Assembly (NCBI GenBank): GCA_023389195.1
Contig: JAEWET010000043.1
Span: 76,118-140,117, forward strand
Source of the DNA: Aliihoeflea sp023389195
Lineage (GTDB): Bacteria; Pseudomonadota; Alphaproteobacteria; Rhizobiales; Rhizobiaceae
Length of the DNA stretch: 64,000 bases
Direction of reading: 5' to 3'
The notes under the pieces were generated by a model. That model saw nothing but the letters and a program-made list of their open reading frames with translations. It searched no databases and was not told the DNA's origin. This document shows, in pieces, positions 55,047 through 63,450 of this stretch. How positions within the stretch are numbered: position 1 is the first letter of the stretch; each line of letters opens with the position of its first letter. The position numbers were made by a program, and so were the translations under genes.

Positions 55047-57095
55047 CTATTGCAACTGGTGGCCGAACGAGCCGAGCTCGACGGAAATGCCGCGTGTCTG
55101 CAGGGCGGAAAGAACGTCCTGGCGGACGCCGAAAAGCGCCACGGTCCCGTTGACGAGCAGCAGGATCTTGTCGACGCTCTGCAGGAGCGCCGGACGCTGG
55201 GTGATGGTGATGACGGTAATCTTTTCGCGCTTGGCGTGTTCGAGCGCCCGCTTCAGCGCGTTGTCGCCGGCCTGATCGAGGTTTGAATTTGGTTCGTCGA
55301 GCACGACGAGGCGCGGGCCGCCGAAAAAGGCGCGGGCGAGCGCGATGCGCTGCTTCTGTCCGCCCGAAAGCGGCGTGCCGTCGGCCGCGACCATCGTTTC
55401 GTAGCCATGCGGCAGGGACGAGATCATCTCATGCACATCGGCCAGGACAGCGGCCTCGTAGATCTGCTCGTCAGTCGCGTCCTCACGCATACGGGCGATG
55501 TTCGCCTTGATCGTTCCGGGGAAGAGCTGCACGTCCTGCGGCAGGTAGCCGATGTTTTCGCCGAACTGGCGCTGGTCCCAGTTGCGCAAATCCATGAGAT
55601 CTAGCCGCACATTGCCCGATGTCGGGAGTATGGAGCCGACGAGCATCTTGCCGAGCGTCGTCTTGCCGGCACCCGAATTGCCGATCACCGCGAGCGAGTC
55701 GCCGGGATTGAGCGAAAAGGTCAGCCCGTTGAGAACGACGCGCTTGGTGCCCTGCGGGACGTAGAGAAGGCGCTCCACATCGAGCCGCCCTTCGGGCCGC
55801 GGCAGGTTCAGGCGCTCGAAATTCAGCGGCGAGGCATTGAGGAGCGCGGTGATGCGCCCATAGGCGGATTTCGACTGCGTGTACTGGTTCCAGCCTTCGA
55901 TCGCGCCCTCGATCGGCGCCAGCGCGCGGCCGGCGATGATGGAGGCGGCGATGACCATGCCGCCGGTGATCTGCCCTTCGATCGCGAGATATGCACCCCA
56001 GCCGAGCATGCCGACCTGGGTAAGCAGACGTGCCCCCTTGGAGAGCGCCGAAAACATGATGTTCCGGTCCTGGGCGACCACTTGGGCGCGCAGGGATTCG
56101 GCCGTGTCCTTGCCCCAAATCCGCACCGCCTCGGGGATCATCGCGAGCGCGTTGATGATCTGCGAGTTGCGCGACATGGAATCGAGATGGAGGTTGGCTT
56201 TCACCTGCGCGGTGTTGGCCTCGCCGAACGGCGCCGACGTCGCCTTCTGGTTGAGGACGGTGATCACCAGCAGAAGGAGGGCCGTTCCCACGACGATGAA
56301 TCCCAGATGCGGGTGGATCAGGAAAACCGCGAGGAGGAAAATCGGCGCGATCGGTGCATCCAGGAACGAGATCAGCGTGCGCGAGACGAGAAAGGAACGA
56401 ACCTGCGCGAGATCGCCCAGCGTCTGATATTCCTTGCCGTTCCCCGTAAGCGAGGCGCGCGCGGCTGCCGACAGGATGGGCGAGCCGAGCTGGGCCGCGA
56501 CCTCCACGGCCGTCCGCATCAGGATGAAGCGGCGGATCGCGTCGAAGATGGCTTGAAGGACGACGGCGCCGACGATCACGATGGTCAACATCGTCAGCGT
56601 ATCGAGCGAGCGGCTGGTGAGAACCCGGTCGGAAATCTGGAAGAGATAGATCGGGATCGCGAGAACCAGGACGTTGCTGGCCACGGTGAACACCATCACG
56701 ATGGCGAGGTTGCGCCGGACCGTGCTGATGCCGTTCTTGAGCTGGGCGGCGAAGTCCACCGGGCCGAGGCGCTTGTGGAACCCGGCTTCCGAGCGGTTGG
56801 TGTTTGCCGCGATCTTGCCCGGTGCCGGCGCTGCGGCGATCGGCCCGTTGTCGGCCTCGATCGTCACCATTCCGGAGGGCTTGCGCGGCGCCTCCGTCCT
56901 GCCCGCGGGGCGGTCGGACGGCGTTTCGATCGTCACCGTAGCGGCTGCCTGCTGGACATCGGCGGCATTCTTCTCGATCCGCTCGATCGCACGATCAACC
57001 TCGTCGAGATGCGGCATCCGGCCGGCAGAATGCTCGCCGCGCCCATCTTCCGCGTCCGACCGGTGCGGACGCGCTGCGTGATCTTCCTGCGTCAT
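55047..57095 (-). CDS. PrtD-type type I secretion ABC transporter
   Basis: Inner-membrane ABC exporter of 682 residues. An unusual disordered N-terminal extension of about 115 residues precedes the six-helix domain (about 130-400). The ATPase domain has Walker A GNSGAGKTTLGK, Q-loop YLPQDVQLFPGTI, signature LSGGQKQRIALARA and Walker B LVVLDEPNSNLD. The H-loop histidine is replaced: the sequence reads VITITQRPALL with Gln633 where ITHRP is usual. The gene lies between its probable cargo gene and the adaptor gene. Confidence 0.93.
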   Translation of the reverse strand: MTQEDHAARPHRSDAEDGRGEHSAGRMPHLDEVDRAIERIEKNAADVQQAAATVTIETPSDRPAGRTEAPRKPSGMVTIEADNGPIAAAPAPGKIAANTNRSEAGFHKRLGPVDFAAQLKNGISTVRRNLAIVMVFTVASNVLVLAIPIYLFQISDRVLTSRSLDTLTMLTIVIVGAVVLQAIFDAIRRFILMRTAVEVAAQLGSPILSAAARASLTGNGKEYQTLGDLAQVRSFLVSRTLISFLDAPIAPIFLLAVFLIHPHLGFIVVGTALLLLVITVLNQKATSAPFGEANTAQVKANLHLDSMSRNSQIINALAMIPEAVRIWGKDTAESLRAQVVAQDRNIMFSALSKGARLLTQVGMLGWGAYLAIEGQITGGMVIAASIIAGRALAPIEGAIEGWNQYTQSKSAYGRITALLNASPLNFERLNLPRPEGRLDVERLLYVPQGTKRVVLNGLTFSLNPGDSLAVIGNSGAGKTTLGKMLVGSILPTSGNVRLDLMDLRNWDQRQFGENIGYLPQDVQLFPGTIKANIARMREDATDEQIYEAAVLADVHEMISSLPHGYETMVAADGTPLSGGQKQRIALARAFFGGPRLVVLDEPNSNLDQAGDNALKRALEHAKREKITVITITQRPALLQSVDKILLLVNGTVALFGVRQDVLSALQTRGISVELGSFGHQLQ

Positions 57096-57111
57096 GTCTC
57101 AGTCCCCCCGC

Positions 57112-59118
57112 TCATGCGAGCATGGTTTGCAGGCCGTCGGTCTGACCGGCATCCTGCGGGTGATAGCCCGGGTCGAGCGAGGATTTTCCATCGGCATAGT
57201 CATCGGCCGTGTCGTCCACCAGGAACGCAACCGCCTCGTTGACCAGCGCATTGGGATCGCGCGCACCGAGGAGATCGGGCGATGCGGAGATGAACTCCGC
57301 CTGGATGAGTATGTCCTGCGAATACTGCTCGCCGCCGACATAGGTCTTGCCCAGCGAATCGAGGTCCGAAATGGCCGCGACGTTGATCAGGGCATTGTCG
57401 CCGGTCTTGAGCGTCCAGTTGGCGTCCGCCACCGGATGGAGAGCGTTCATGGCGAGAGCGATCTGATCGCTGTCGCCGAGGATGTTGGTCTGGCCGACAT
57501 AATTGAGCTTGATCAGGTCGCCGCTGATATAGAGCACCTTGAGCGCCCCCAGGCCGGCGAAGGCAGAATCGGTCAGGACATCGCCCGCCGCACCCTTGCC
57601 GCCGAGCGCGAGGCTGTCGGCGAATGCCTTGTAGGCGTCGGGAAGTCCCTCGAAGCGGGTCGCACCGCCGACATTGTTGATGGACGCCTCGTTCCAGAGG
57701 AGATTTCCAGACGTCGAAGCCGTGCCGTTTCCCGTCGTGGTGAACCCGTTCACCGCTCCGATCACGTCATTGTCGAACAGGACGTTGAGCTGCTGGATGA
57801 TGTTGGCGTCGTAGACGTTGCCGCCAATGACGATGAGGTCGTAGGCGAACGCCATTTCAAACAGCGAAATCTGATTGATCGACATATTGTCGCCAGCGAT
57901 CACGCTGGTGGTCACGCCCGACGAGGCGAGTATGCCGATGTCGTTGTCGGACATGAAGACGAATTGCTGCAGCCAGTTGACGATCATCACGTCGCCATCG
58001 ATGCGCTCGACCACCCAGTGCTTCGGAAACGTCGGATCGTCACCGGGCTGGCGCATCTCTTCATGCGTGTCGTAGCGCGCAAAGGATGCCAGGTTGAAGG
58101 CCTTGGTCGCCGCCGCATCAGGATCGAGCCAGCCCGAAACGGATTCGCAGACCGCATCCTCGTCCATCCAGGCGTTGATCTGGATGATCGCATTCAGTTC
58201 GAAATGGCTGCCGACGACCGCAGTGACCGTCGCGGCGGTCCAGAAGCTCGTCACCGTGGCCGCATTGACCAGCGCATTGCCGCCGGCTTCGAGCGTCACC
58301 GACGCCTCGATCTGAACGTTTCCCTCGGCCTGCACGTATTTTTGTCCGACCGGCGCGATCTCTTCGCCGGGCAACGCAGGATCGTAATAGTCGGTCAGGA
58401 TCGGCAGCTCGTCGACGAGTTCGCCATTCAGATAGTCGCCTTCGAGCGTCGTCGATTTCGTCACGAACACGTTCGCACCTTCGGGTGCCGTTGACGGGTC
58501 GTAACTTTCGAACGCCTCGATCGCGATCGAGATGAAGTCGATCACCGCATCGGTGGAGCCCGGCAGGACCGGATCGGCGATCGGCGAGATGGACAAGGCC
58601 TGGGAGGCAAAGTCGAGGAGGAGGTCGTTGTCGACTGCTTCGGGCGAAAAGACGAGACCCGAGCCGCCGACACCGAAGTAGTCGTTGTCCGTCAGCGAAA
58701 TCTTCTGGACGAGATAGTTTCCGATGGAGCCAAGCGGCTCGACATCTGGAAGGATCGTCTTCGTGATATAGCTGATCGCGATCGATGCCGGAGCGAGTTG
58801 AAGCAGAGCCGGCCACTGCGCGTAGAACTTGCCCGTCAGTTCGGGCAGATCGGGCGGAACGAAGCTCACATACGACCATGGGACGACCGGCACGAGTTCG
58901 GGTGCCGGTGGCTCGTAGTCCAGTTCGGGAACGTAGCTTCCCAACTGGAAACGCGCGTCGAACTGAGCTGTGATGAAAGGCAGTTCTTCGTGGTCGAGCT
59001 GCTGGGCTTTTTCGGCCAGAAACTTGTCGTAGGCCTCGCGCATGCGCGCTTGTTCGATCAGCGTGTGAAAGTGACCAACGAAATGCGCGATGATCTCGGT
59101 GACGCCGTCCATGGACAT
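57112..59118 (-). CDS. Large acidic repeat protein, probable type I secretion substrate
   Basis: Acidic protein of 668 residues without signal peptide, starting MSMDGVTEII after GGGGAGAAG. The first 120 residues are Pro-, Glu- and aromatic-rich. From about residue 260 irregular repeats appear of the type GD-x4-N...LxDNDxIG, for example DVMIVNWLQQFVFMSDNDIG, DANIIQQLNVLFDNDVIG and TNILGDSDQIALAMN, suggesting a beta-solenoid. No RTX nonapeptide (GGxGxDxUx) is present. It is 16 nt upstream of the ABC gene, so export by that system is likely. I do not recognise a defined function. Confidence 0.8.
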   Translation of the reverse strand: MSMDGVTEIIAHFVGHFHTLIEQARMREAYDKFLAEKAQQLDHEELPFITAQFDARFQLGSYVPELDYEPPAPELVPVVPWSYVSFVPPDLPELTGKFYAQWPALLQLAPASIAISYITKTILPDVEPLGSIGNYLVQKISLTDNDYFGVGGSGLVFSPEAVDNDLLLDFASQALSISPIADPVLPGSTDAVIDFISIAIEAFESYDPSTAPEGANVFVTKSTTLEGDYLNGELVDELPILTDYYDPALPGEEIAPVGQKYVQAEGNVQIEASVTLEAGGNALVNAATVTSFWTAATVTAVVGSHFELNAIIQINAWMDEDAVCESVSGWLDPDAAATKAFNLASFARYDTHEEMRQPGDDPTFPKHWVVERIDGDVMIVNWLQQFVFMSDNDIGILASSGVTTSVIAGDNMSINQISLFEMAFAYDLIVIGGNVYDANIIQQLNVLFDNDVIGAVNGFTTTGNGTASTSGNLLWNEASINNVGGATRFEGLPDAYKAFADSLALGGKGAAGDVLTDSAFAGLGALKVLYISGDLIKLNYVGQTNILGDSDQIALAMNALHPVADANWTLKTGDNALINVAAISDLDSLGKTYVGGEQYSQDILIQAEFISASPDLLGARDPNALVNEAVAFLVDDTADDYADGKSSLDPGYHPQDAGQTDGLQTMLA

Positions 59119-59209
59119 GGCACGCTTCTCCCCTCGTCATCTTCTTGTTGACTTTGGGGCTGCGCGAGATAACCCGCGCAGCCCTTTGGTGCTTGGTTCA
59201 CGAAGCCGT

Positions 59210-60967
59210 TCAGGCGTCGTCGCTATTGCCGTCTTCGCCGAACGACGTGTTGGTCATCGATCCGCCGACAACCGTCATATCGATCGCGTTCTGCTGCAGG
59301 TTTGCACCCATGACGATCGACTGGTTGAAGGCACTGGTGTCGATCAGAGCGTCAGCGGAGGCGCTGCTCGTGCCGGTGACGAAGCCGTCATCGCCATTGT
59401 CCGAGCCCCACGTTCCACCTGCCCCACCAAAGCCGCCCGCACCCGTCGTCGCCGTGCCGCCGGCACCGCCGGCACCACCGGCACCGCCGAGCGCCCAGCC
59501 GCCATAGCCGGCACCGCCAGCTCCGTCAGCCCAGGCGCCGCTGAGCGCAGCACCGCCGTCACCACCTTCTGCCCAGGCATGGCCGCCATTCCCGGCGCCA
59601 CCATTGGCCGCGCCGCTCGTTGCAGCGCCACCGGTCCCGCCGCCGCCATTGCCGCCGGCACCGCCGACTGCCCAGCCTGCGCCGCCGCCATTGCCTGCGC
59701 CGTAGCCTGCGCCGAGGGCAGCACCGCCGTCCCCGCCGTCACCGGCATCCGTAGCCGCGCCGCCGGCACCACCGCCGCCACCGCCGCCACCGCCACCGCC
59801 ACCGCCGGTGCCCTGGTTGCCGCCATTGCCGGCAGCACCGGTATCACCACCGATGTTCAGGATCGGGATCTTGGCGAACATGGCATCGACGCCGTCGCCA
59901 GCGGTCGCGGAACCGCCATTGCCGGAGTTGTTGACGTCGCCGCCGTTGCCGCCGCCGCCGCCATTACCGCCATTGCCGCCATTGCCGGCGTCATTGTTGC
60001 CGCCTGCAGCGCCAGCTCCGCCGGCCGCAAGTCCTGCACCGAGGCCTACGCCCAGGCCGAGACCGACGCCGTAAGCAGTACCTCCGGCCGCGCCGTCGCC
60101 GCCGCGGCCCTTGCCGCCATCGGCATAGCCGGACGTGCCGTCGCCGCCGTCACCGGTGCCACCACTCGCCGAGCCGCCGCTGCCATTGCCGCCGAAGGCC
60201 TTGCTGAACGCCAGGCCGCCGTAGCCATCGCCGCCATCGCCCTTGCCGCCATCGGCGTAGCCGCCTTCGGCGCCATCGCCGCCATTGGCCTTGGCCGTTC
60301 CGCCGCCGCCAGCGCCGCCGCCACCGGCATCAATGCCGTCATCAGCGGTCGCGGTGCCACCCGTGGCGCTTCCGTTCTGCTGGAATTGCCCGTTGTTCTG
60401 CAGGTTGGCATTGTTGAGATGGTCGTTGTCGGAGATGTGCGCGTTCTGGGTGATGACGTTACCGACATCGGTACCGCCACCCTGGAACGCGTTATTCATG
60501 ACGTTGTCGATTTCAGTCGCGAAGAGACCATCGATGTTCGAGTTGTCGATATCGACGAAGTCGTCATCGGTCGGCATGTAGTCTTCGAGGCCGAGATTTG
60601 CGGTCACGTCGACGGTCACGGTCGTCGTGCTTGTATTCGAGTTCGTATTGGAATTCGTGTTGGTGTTTTCGGAATCGTTCTTGTTCAGGTTGCCGTTCAG
60701 GTTGGCACTGAGGTTGCCGTTCAGGTTCGCATTGCCATTGCCATTGTGGTTCTCGTTATGGCCGATGCTTGCCGACAACGCGCCGGCACCTGCCAGAGCG
60801 CCCGCTCCGGCACCCGAATAGGCTTCGGATTCAGACGAGCCGTGCTGATACTGCCCTTGGCCCTGTCCCTGAAGCTGGCCCTGGCCTTGTCCCTGATTCT
60901 GGTCTTGATCCTGATCCTGATCCTGGTTGTTCTTCTTCCACCAATGCGGTCGATCCATGGTTACCAT
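59210..60967 (-). CDS. Gln/Asn/Gly-rich low-complexity protein, probable secreted matrix protein
   Basis: Protein of 585 residues from ATG 60967, preceded by GGAGGACAGG. Its parts in order: WW-K-K leader; Gln-rich tract of alternating QD and QG (15-40); Asn-rich NGN/NTN tract (about 70-115); an acidic segment with TQNAHISDNDHLNNANLQ (about 170-195); a Gly-rich region of about 320 residues made of GGxGG and GGDGG triplets (about 210-530); and an acidic C-terminus with LQQNAIDMTVVGGSM. There is no Sec signal and no RTX repeat. The end resembles motifs of the neighbouring 668-residue protein. It lies 91 nt upstream of that gene on the same strand and is probably exported by the same system. Confidence 0.78.
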   Translation of the reverse strand: MVTMDRPHWWKKNNQDQDQDQDQNQGQGQGQLQGQGQGQYQHGSSESEAYSGAGAGALAGAGALSASIGHNENHNGNGNANLNGNLSANLNGNLNKNDSENTNTNSNTNSNTSTTTVTVDVTANLGLEDYMPTDDDFVDIDNSNIDGLFATEIDNVMNNAFQGGGTDVGNVITQNAHISDNDHLNNANLQNNGQFQQNGSATGGTATADDGIDAGGGGAGGGGTAKANGGDGAEGGYADGGKGDGGDGYGGLAFSKAFGGNGSGGSASGGTGDGGDGTSGYADGGKGRGGDGAAGGTAYGVGLGLGVGLGAGLAAGGAGAAGGNNDAGNGGNGGNGGGGGNGGDVNNSGNGGSATAGDGVDAMFAKIPILNIGGDTGAAGNGGNQGTGGGGGGGGGGGGGAGGAATDAGDGGDGGAALGAGYGAGNGGGAGWAVGGAGGNGGGGTGGAATSGAANGGAGNGGHAWAEGGDGGAALSGAWADGAGGAGYGGWALGGAGGAGGAGGTATTGAGGFGGAGGTWGSDNGDDGFVTGTSSASADALIDTSAFNQSIVMGANLQQNAIDMTVVGGSMTNTSFGEDGNSDDA

Positions 60968-61298
60968 TACCCTGTCCTCCGTTGAGGACGCGAAGGCTTG
61001 ACCGCCATACATCTAATTGGAGTCTTCACCTGGCGTCCGTTGACTTTGCAGGCACTTCGCGCGGTACGCGGAACATGCGCGAGACGATCGGCGGGTCAAA
61101 ACCTCGAGAACACGCTACCCATATCGAGACGACACGATACAGCAGACCAGCGATCAACTATCGAAGTGTGCTTCGACAAACAGACGTCGGTAAGATGACA
61201 CATCGGTCTAAATCTTTGCGATCTCCTACTGGAACACGCGTTAATCATACCTGTTCAGCATTTTGCGTGTTAAATTCGGGATGCGATTTCTATAACTT

Positions 61299-61317
61299 GT
61301 TAATCGTCTAAATTAAC
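61299..61317. promoter_or_regulatory. GTTAAT-N7-ATTAAC dyad
   Basis: Perfect 6-bp-arm inverted repeat 180 nt upstream of the luxR start. The half-site matches that of the csgG upstream dyad (48984-49004), with the same 7-nt spacer but opposite arm order. Confidence 0.5.
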
Positions 61318-61361
61318 GCAATCACGACGTTTTCATCTCGGTGGTAGGCCGTCAAACTATT

Positions 61362-61379
61362 ATAGACCGTTCAGTCTAT
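61362..61379. promoter_or_regulatory. ATAGAC-N6-GTCTAT operator-like dyad
   Basis: Perfect inverted repeat (spacer cgttca) 118 nt upstream of the luxR start. The TAGAC...GTCTA form resembles operators of TetR-family repressors; no TetR gene is in the window. Confidence 0.5.
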
Positions 61380-61496
61380 TCCGAATTCATGGCATGTCGG
61401 TTACGATACGTTAACTAAGGGCTAGTCACGCAAGCGAATGACTTAGTCCTAACGAGGCGGGCGAACCGCCAGTGGCGTAATGAGGGGGTATCGGCT

Positions 61497-62267
61497 ATGC
61501 TTAGCGGTCGAAACGGTGAAGTGCGTCTGAATGCTTCCGAAAACCGTTCGGAAGACTTGTTTCCATCTCAACGGACCGGTGCACGCGAACGTGCACTTCT
61601 TGTGGTCGCCTCGGCAGGCGTCGTCTCGAACGCCCTCCTGGCCGCGATCGAGTGCGAGTTCCGCTTCCTGCGCGTCCACATCGTGCCCGATCTCAACGAA
61701 GCCTGCACGTCGCTTGTCGCCAATGTCGACCTCGTGCTCATCGAGCGCAGCCTGATCGGCGGCCTCGCCTATCACTACGGCGATCTTTCCGCATGGCATC
61801 CCAAGGCCATGTTTGCCGTACTGGCCGATCCGAACGAGAACCAGGACGGCCGACTAGCAAATCTCGTCGAGCAGCGAATGGTTCAGGGCGTCGTGCCGAC
61901 CAACAGCAACCTCGATATTTTACTTTCGATCTTGCGTATATTGTTGAGTGGCGGAGAATATGTGCCATCGGTCGTGTTTCGATCGCACCTGGCCGACAGC
62001 GGCCAGGCCGCGCGAACAAAGAGAGATGGGGCAATGAGCGAACTGACGGCGCGCGAATGGCAGATCCTCGGCCACGTGGCCAAGGGCAGCCAGAACAAGA
62101 TCATCGCCAATGATCTTGGCCTGTCCGAGCACACGGTCAAGATTCACATCCACAACATCATCAACAAGCTTGGCGTCCACAACAGGACCGAGGCCGCCGC
62201 TATCTACTTCGCGCGTCAGGTCGCAGGTCCGAACGGTTCCGACGGGCACAGGCAATCGCAGAATTGA
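61497..62267 (+). CDS. LuxR-family regulator with degenerate receiver domain (CsgD-like)
   Basis: Regulator of 256 residues. The N-terminal half (about 30-165) has a receiver-like fold (ALLVVASAGVVSNALLAAIE, DLVLIERSLIGG), but the phosphoacceptor position carries Glu83 instead of Asp and the acidic pocket is not conserved, so phosphorylation is unlikely. The C-terminal LuxR HTH is intact (LTAREWQILGHVAKGSQNKIIANDLGLSEHTVKIHI). The layout matches CsgD/VpsT-type biofilm regulators. It is divergent from the type I secretion cluster. ATG 61497 follows GAGGGGG. Confidence 0.85.
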   Translation: MLSGRNGEVRLNASENRSEDLFPSQRTGARERALLVVASAGVVSNALLAAIECEFRFLRVHIVPDLNEACTSLVANVDLVLIERSLIGGLAYHYGDLSAWHPKAMFAVLADPNENQDGRLANLVEQRMVQGVVPTNSNLDILLSILRILLSGGEYVPSVVFRSHLADSGQAARTKRDGAMSELTAREWQILGHVAKGSQNKIIANDLGLSEHTVKIHIHNIINKLGVHNRTEAAAIYFARQVAGPNGSDGHRQSQN

Positions 62268-62271
62268 CGAA

Positions 62272-62760
62272 ATGTCCGCCAATCGACTGAAGGACATTCT
62301 GCTTCTCGTCGGCCAGCTCAACTATACGTGGACGAATACCGAGAGCCTTCTCATCCACATGATCGCGGGCCTTGCCAAGGTCGACAAGGAAACCGCGATC
62401 ATCATCTTCCTGACCTTGAACACGACGCGCGCACGCACCGATCTTGTCGAGCGGCTCGCCAAGATGCACGCGACGCCGGCCGATTGCCGCAAAGAGGTGC
62501 TCGACGCCACCCGCCGGCTATCGGCCGAGGCCCGGCTCCGCAACAAGTACAATCACTGCATCTATTCGTTCGACGAGGAAGGCGCGCCATCAATGACCCA
62601 GCTCATGCGCATCGTCGACGGCAAGGACGAGGTGCGCTACGGCAAGGCCGAGATCCTCGACGATGCCGAATTGCAGCGCATTTCGGACAGCATCGCCTCA
62701 CTCACCAACATAAACCGCGATATCTGGCGGATCACCGACCGCTACAGCTTCCCCACCTGA
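62272..62760 (+). CDS. Hypothetical helical protein coupled to the LuxR regulator
   Basis: Protein of 162 residues, starting MSANRLKDIL 4 nt after the luxR stop. It is predicted mostly alpha-helical and cytoplasmic, with no signal peptide or membrane helix. Motifs such as TWTNTESLLIHMIAGLAKVDKETA and LSAEARLRNKYNHCIYSF are seen in small uncharacterised proteins; I do not recognise a function. The tight spacing implies co-expression with the regulator. It is convergent with the BTLCP gene. Confidence 0.75.
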   Translation: MSANRLKDILLLVGQLNYTWTNTESLLIHMIAGLAKVDKETAIIIFLTLNTTRARTDLVERLAKMHATPADCRKEVLDATRRLSAEARLRNKYNHCIYSFDEEGAPSMTQLMRIVDGKDEVRYGKAEILDDAELQRISDSIASLTNINRDIWRITDRYSFPT

Positions 62761-62793
62761 CCCGCAGGGATCGATCGTCCAGGAGGTGCTGCG

Positions 62794-63405
62794 TCAGGCG
62801 CCGGCGGCGACGATGCGCTCCCACTTGCCGTGGGTCGTCTGCGACTGCCGGGCGAAGAAATTGTAGCGCACGCTGGTCCAGTCGCGCAGGGCGTCGGTTC
62901 GGTTGTCGAGGATGATGTCGCCGCGGTCCGTGCTGGCCGTGAGAACGACATGCCCCTCCCCGCCCACGGTGACGACGGTCAACAGCAAGGTCGAGGCCGG
63001 CCAGCCGCGCTTCATCAGTTCCTTTTTCTTCAGGATCGCAAAGTCCTCGCAGTCGCCGGCGGTGCTGGGGACGCCCCAGATGTCTTCCTGGCCGTGCTTT
63101 TCCATGTCGCTGACTTCGCGGATCTGCCGGTTCACCAGCAGATTGACCTCGCGCAATTCGCGCTGGCGGGCGGGCGTCATCGTCATCTTGCGGACATTGC
63201 CCGTCGACGCGCACAGATCGGGCCGTTCGGCGCAGAACGCGTAGAAGGCCGGCGGAGCGAAAGCAGGGCCTGACCCTGCCATGAGTTGAGGTTCGGCCGC
63301 GAATGCAACCGGCGCAATGGCAGCGGTGGAGGAGATCGACGCCGTCGTCTGCGTGCAGGAAGCGACCGCGACTGCCAGGAAAGGTAGAACGAGCACTCTC
63401 AGCAT
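62794..63405 (-). CDS. BTLCP (LapG-like) transglutaminase-type cysteine peptidase
   Basis: Exported protein of 203 residues with a hydrophobic leader and a lipobox-like VASC. The catalytic triad of the bacterial transglutaminase-like cysteine proteinase family is visible: Cys in AGDCEDFAILKKKELM, His in GGEGHVVLTA and Asp in IILDNRTD. LapG, the studied member, cleaves the biofilm adhesin LapA in the periplasm. The neighbourhood of secreted matrix proteins fits a similar role, but no LapD-like partner is seen. Confidence 0.88.
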   Translation of the reverse strand: MLRVLVLPFLAVAVASCTQTTASISSTAAIAPVAFAAEPQLMAGSGPAFAPPAFYAFCAERPDLCASTGNVRKMTMTPARQRELREVNLLVNRQIREVSDMEKHGQEDIWGVPSTAGDCEDFAILKKKELMKRGWPASTLLLTVVTVGGEGHVVLTASTDRGDIILDNRTDALRDWTSVRYNFFARQSQTTHGKWERIVAAGA

Positions 63406-63450
63406 GACGAATATTCTCCGATGCCAATCGTACTATTTAGGCCATAGTCG

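Larger units (their letters stand above)
60968..61496. promoter_or_regulatory. Divergent control region between Gly-rich gene and LuxR regulator
   Basis: This 529-bp gap has no credible gene. It is AT-richer than its surroundings from 61200 on. It contains two dyads, annotated separately, and further TTAA motifs near 61241, 61270 and 61411. Promoters for both divergent genes must lie here. Confidence 0.6.

Noticed and set aside
59740..60330. Gly-rich repeats as RTX calcium-binding repeats
   Set aside because: The units are GGxGG/GGDGG without the Asp and hydrophobic positions of GGxGxDxUx.
61200..61500. LuxR-type quorum-sensing box or luxI partner for the LuxR regulator
   Set aside because: The protein has a receiver-like domain, not an autoinducer-binding domain; no luxI gene or lux box was seen.
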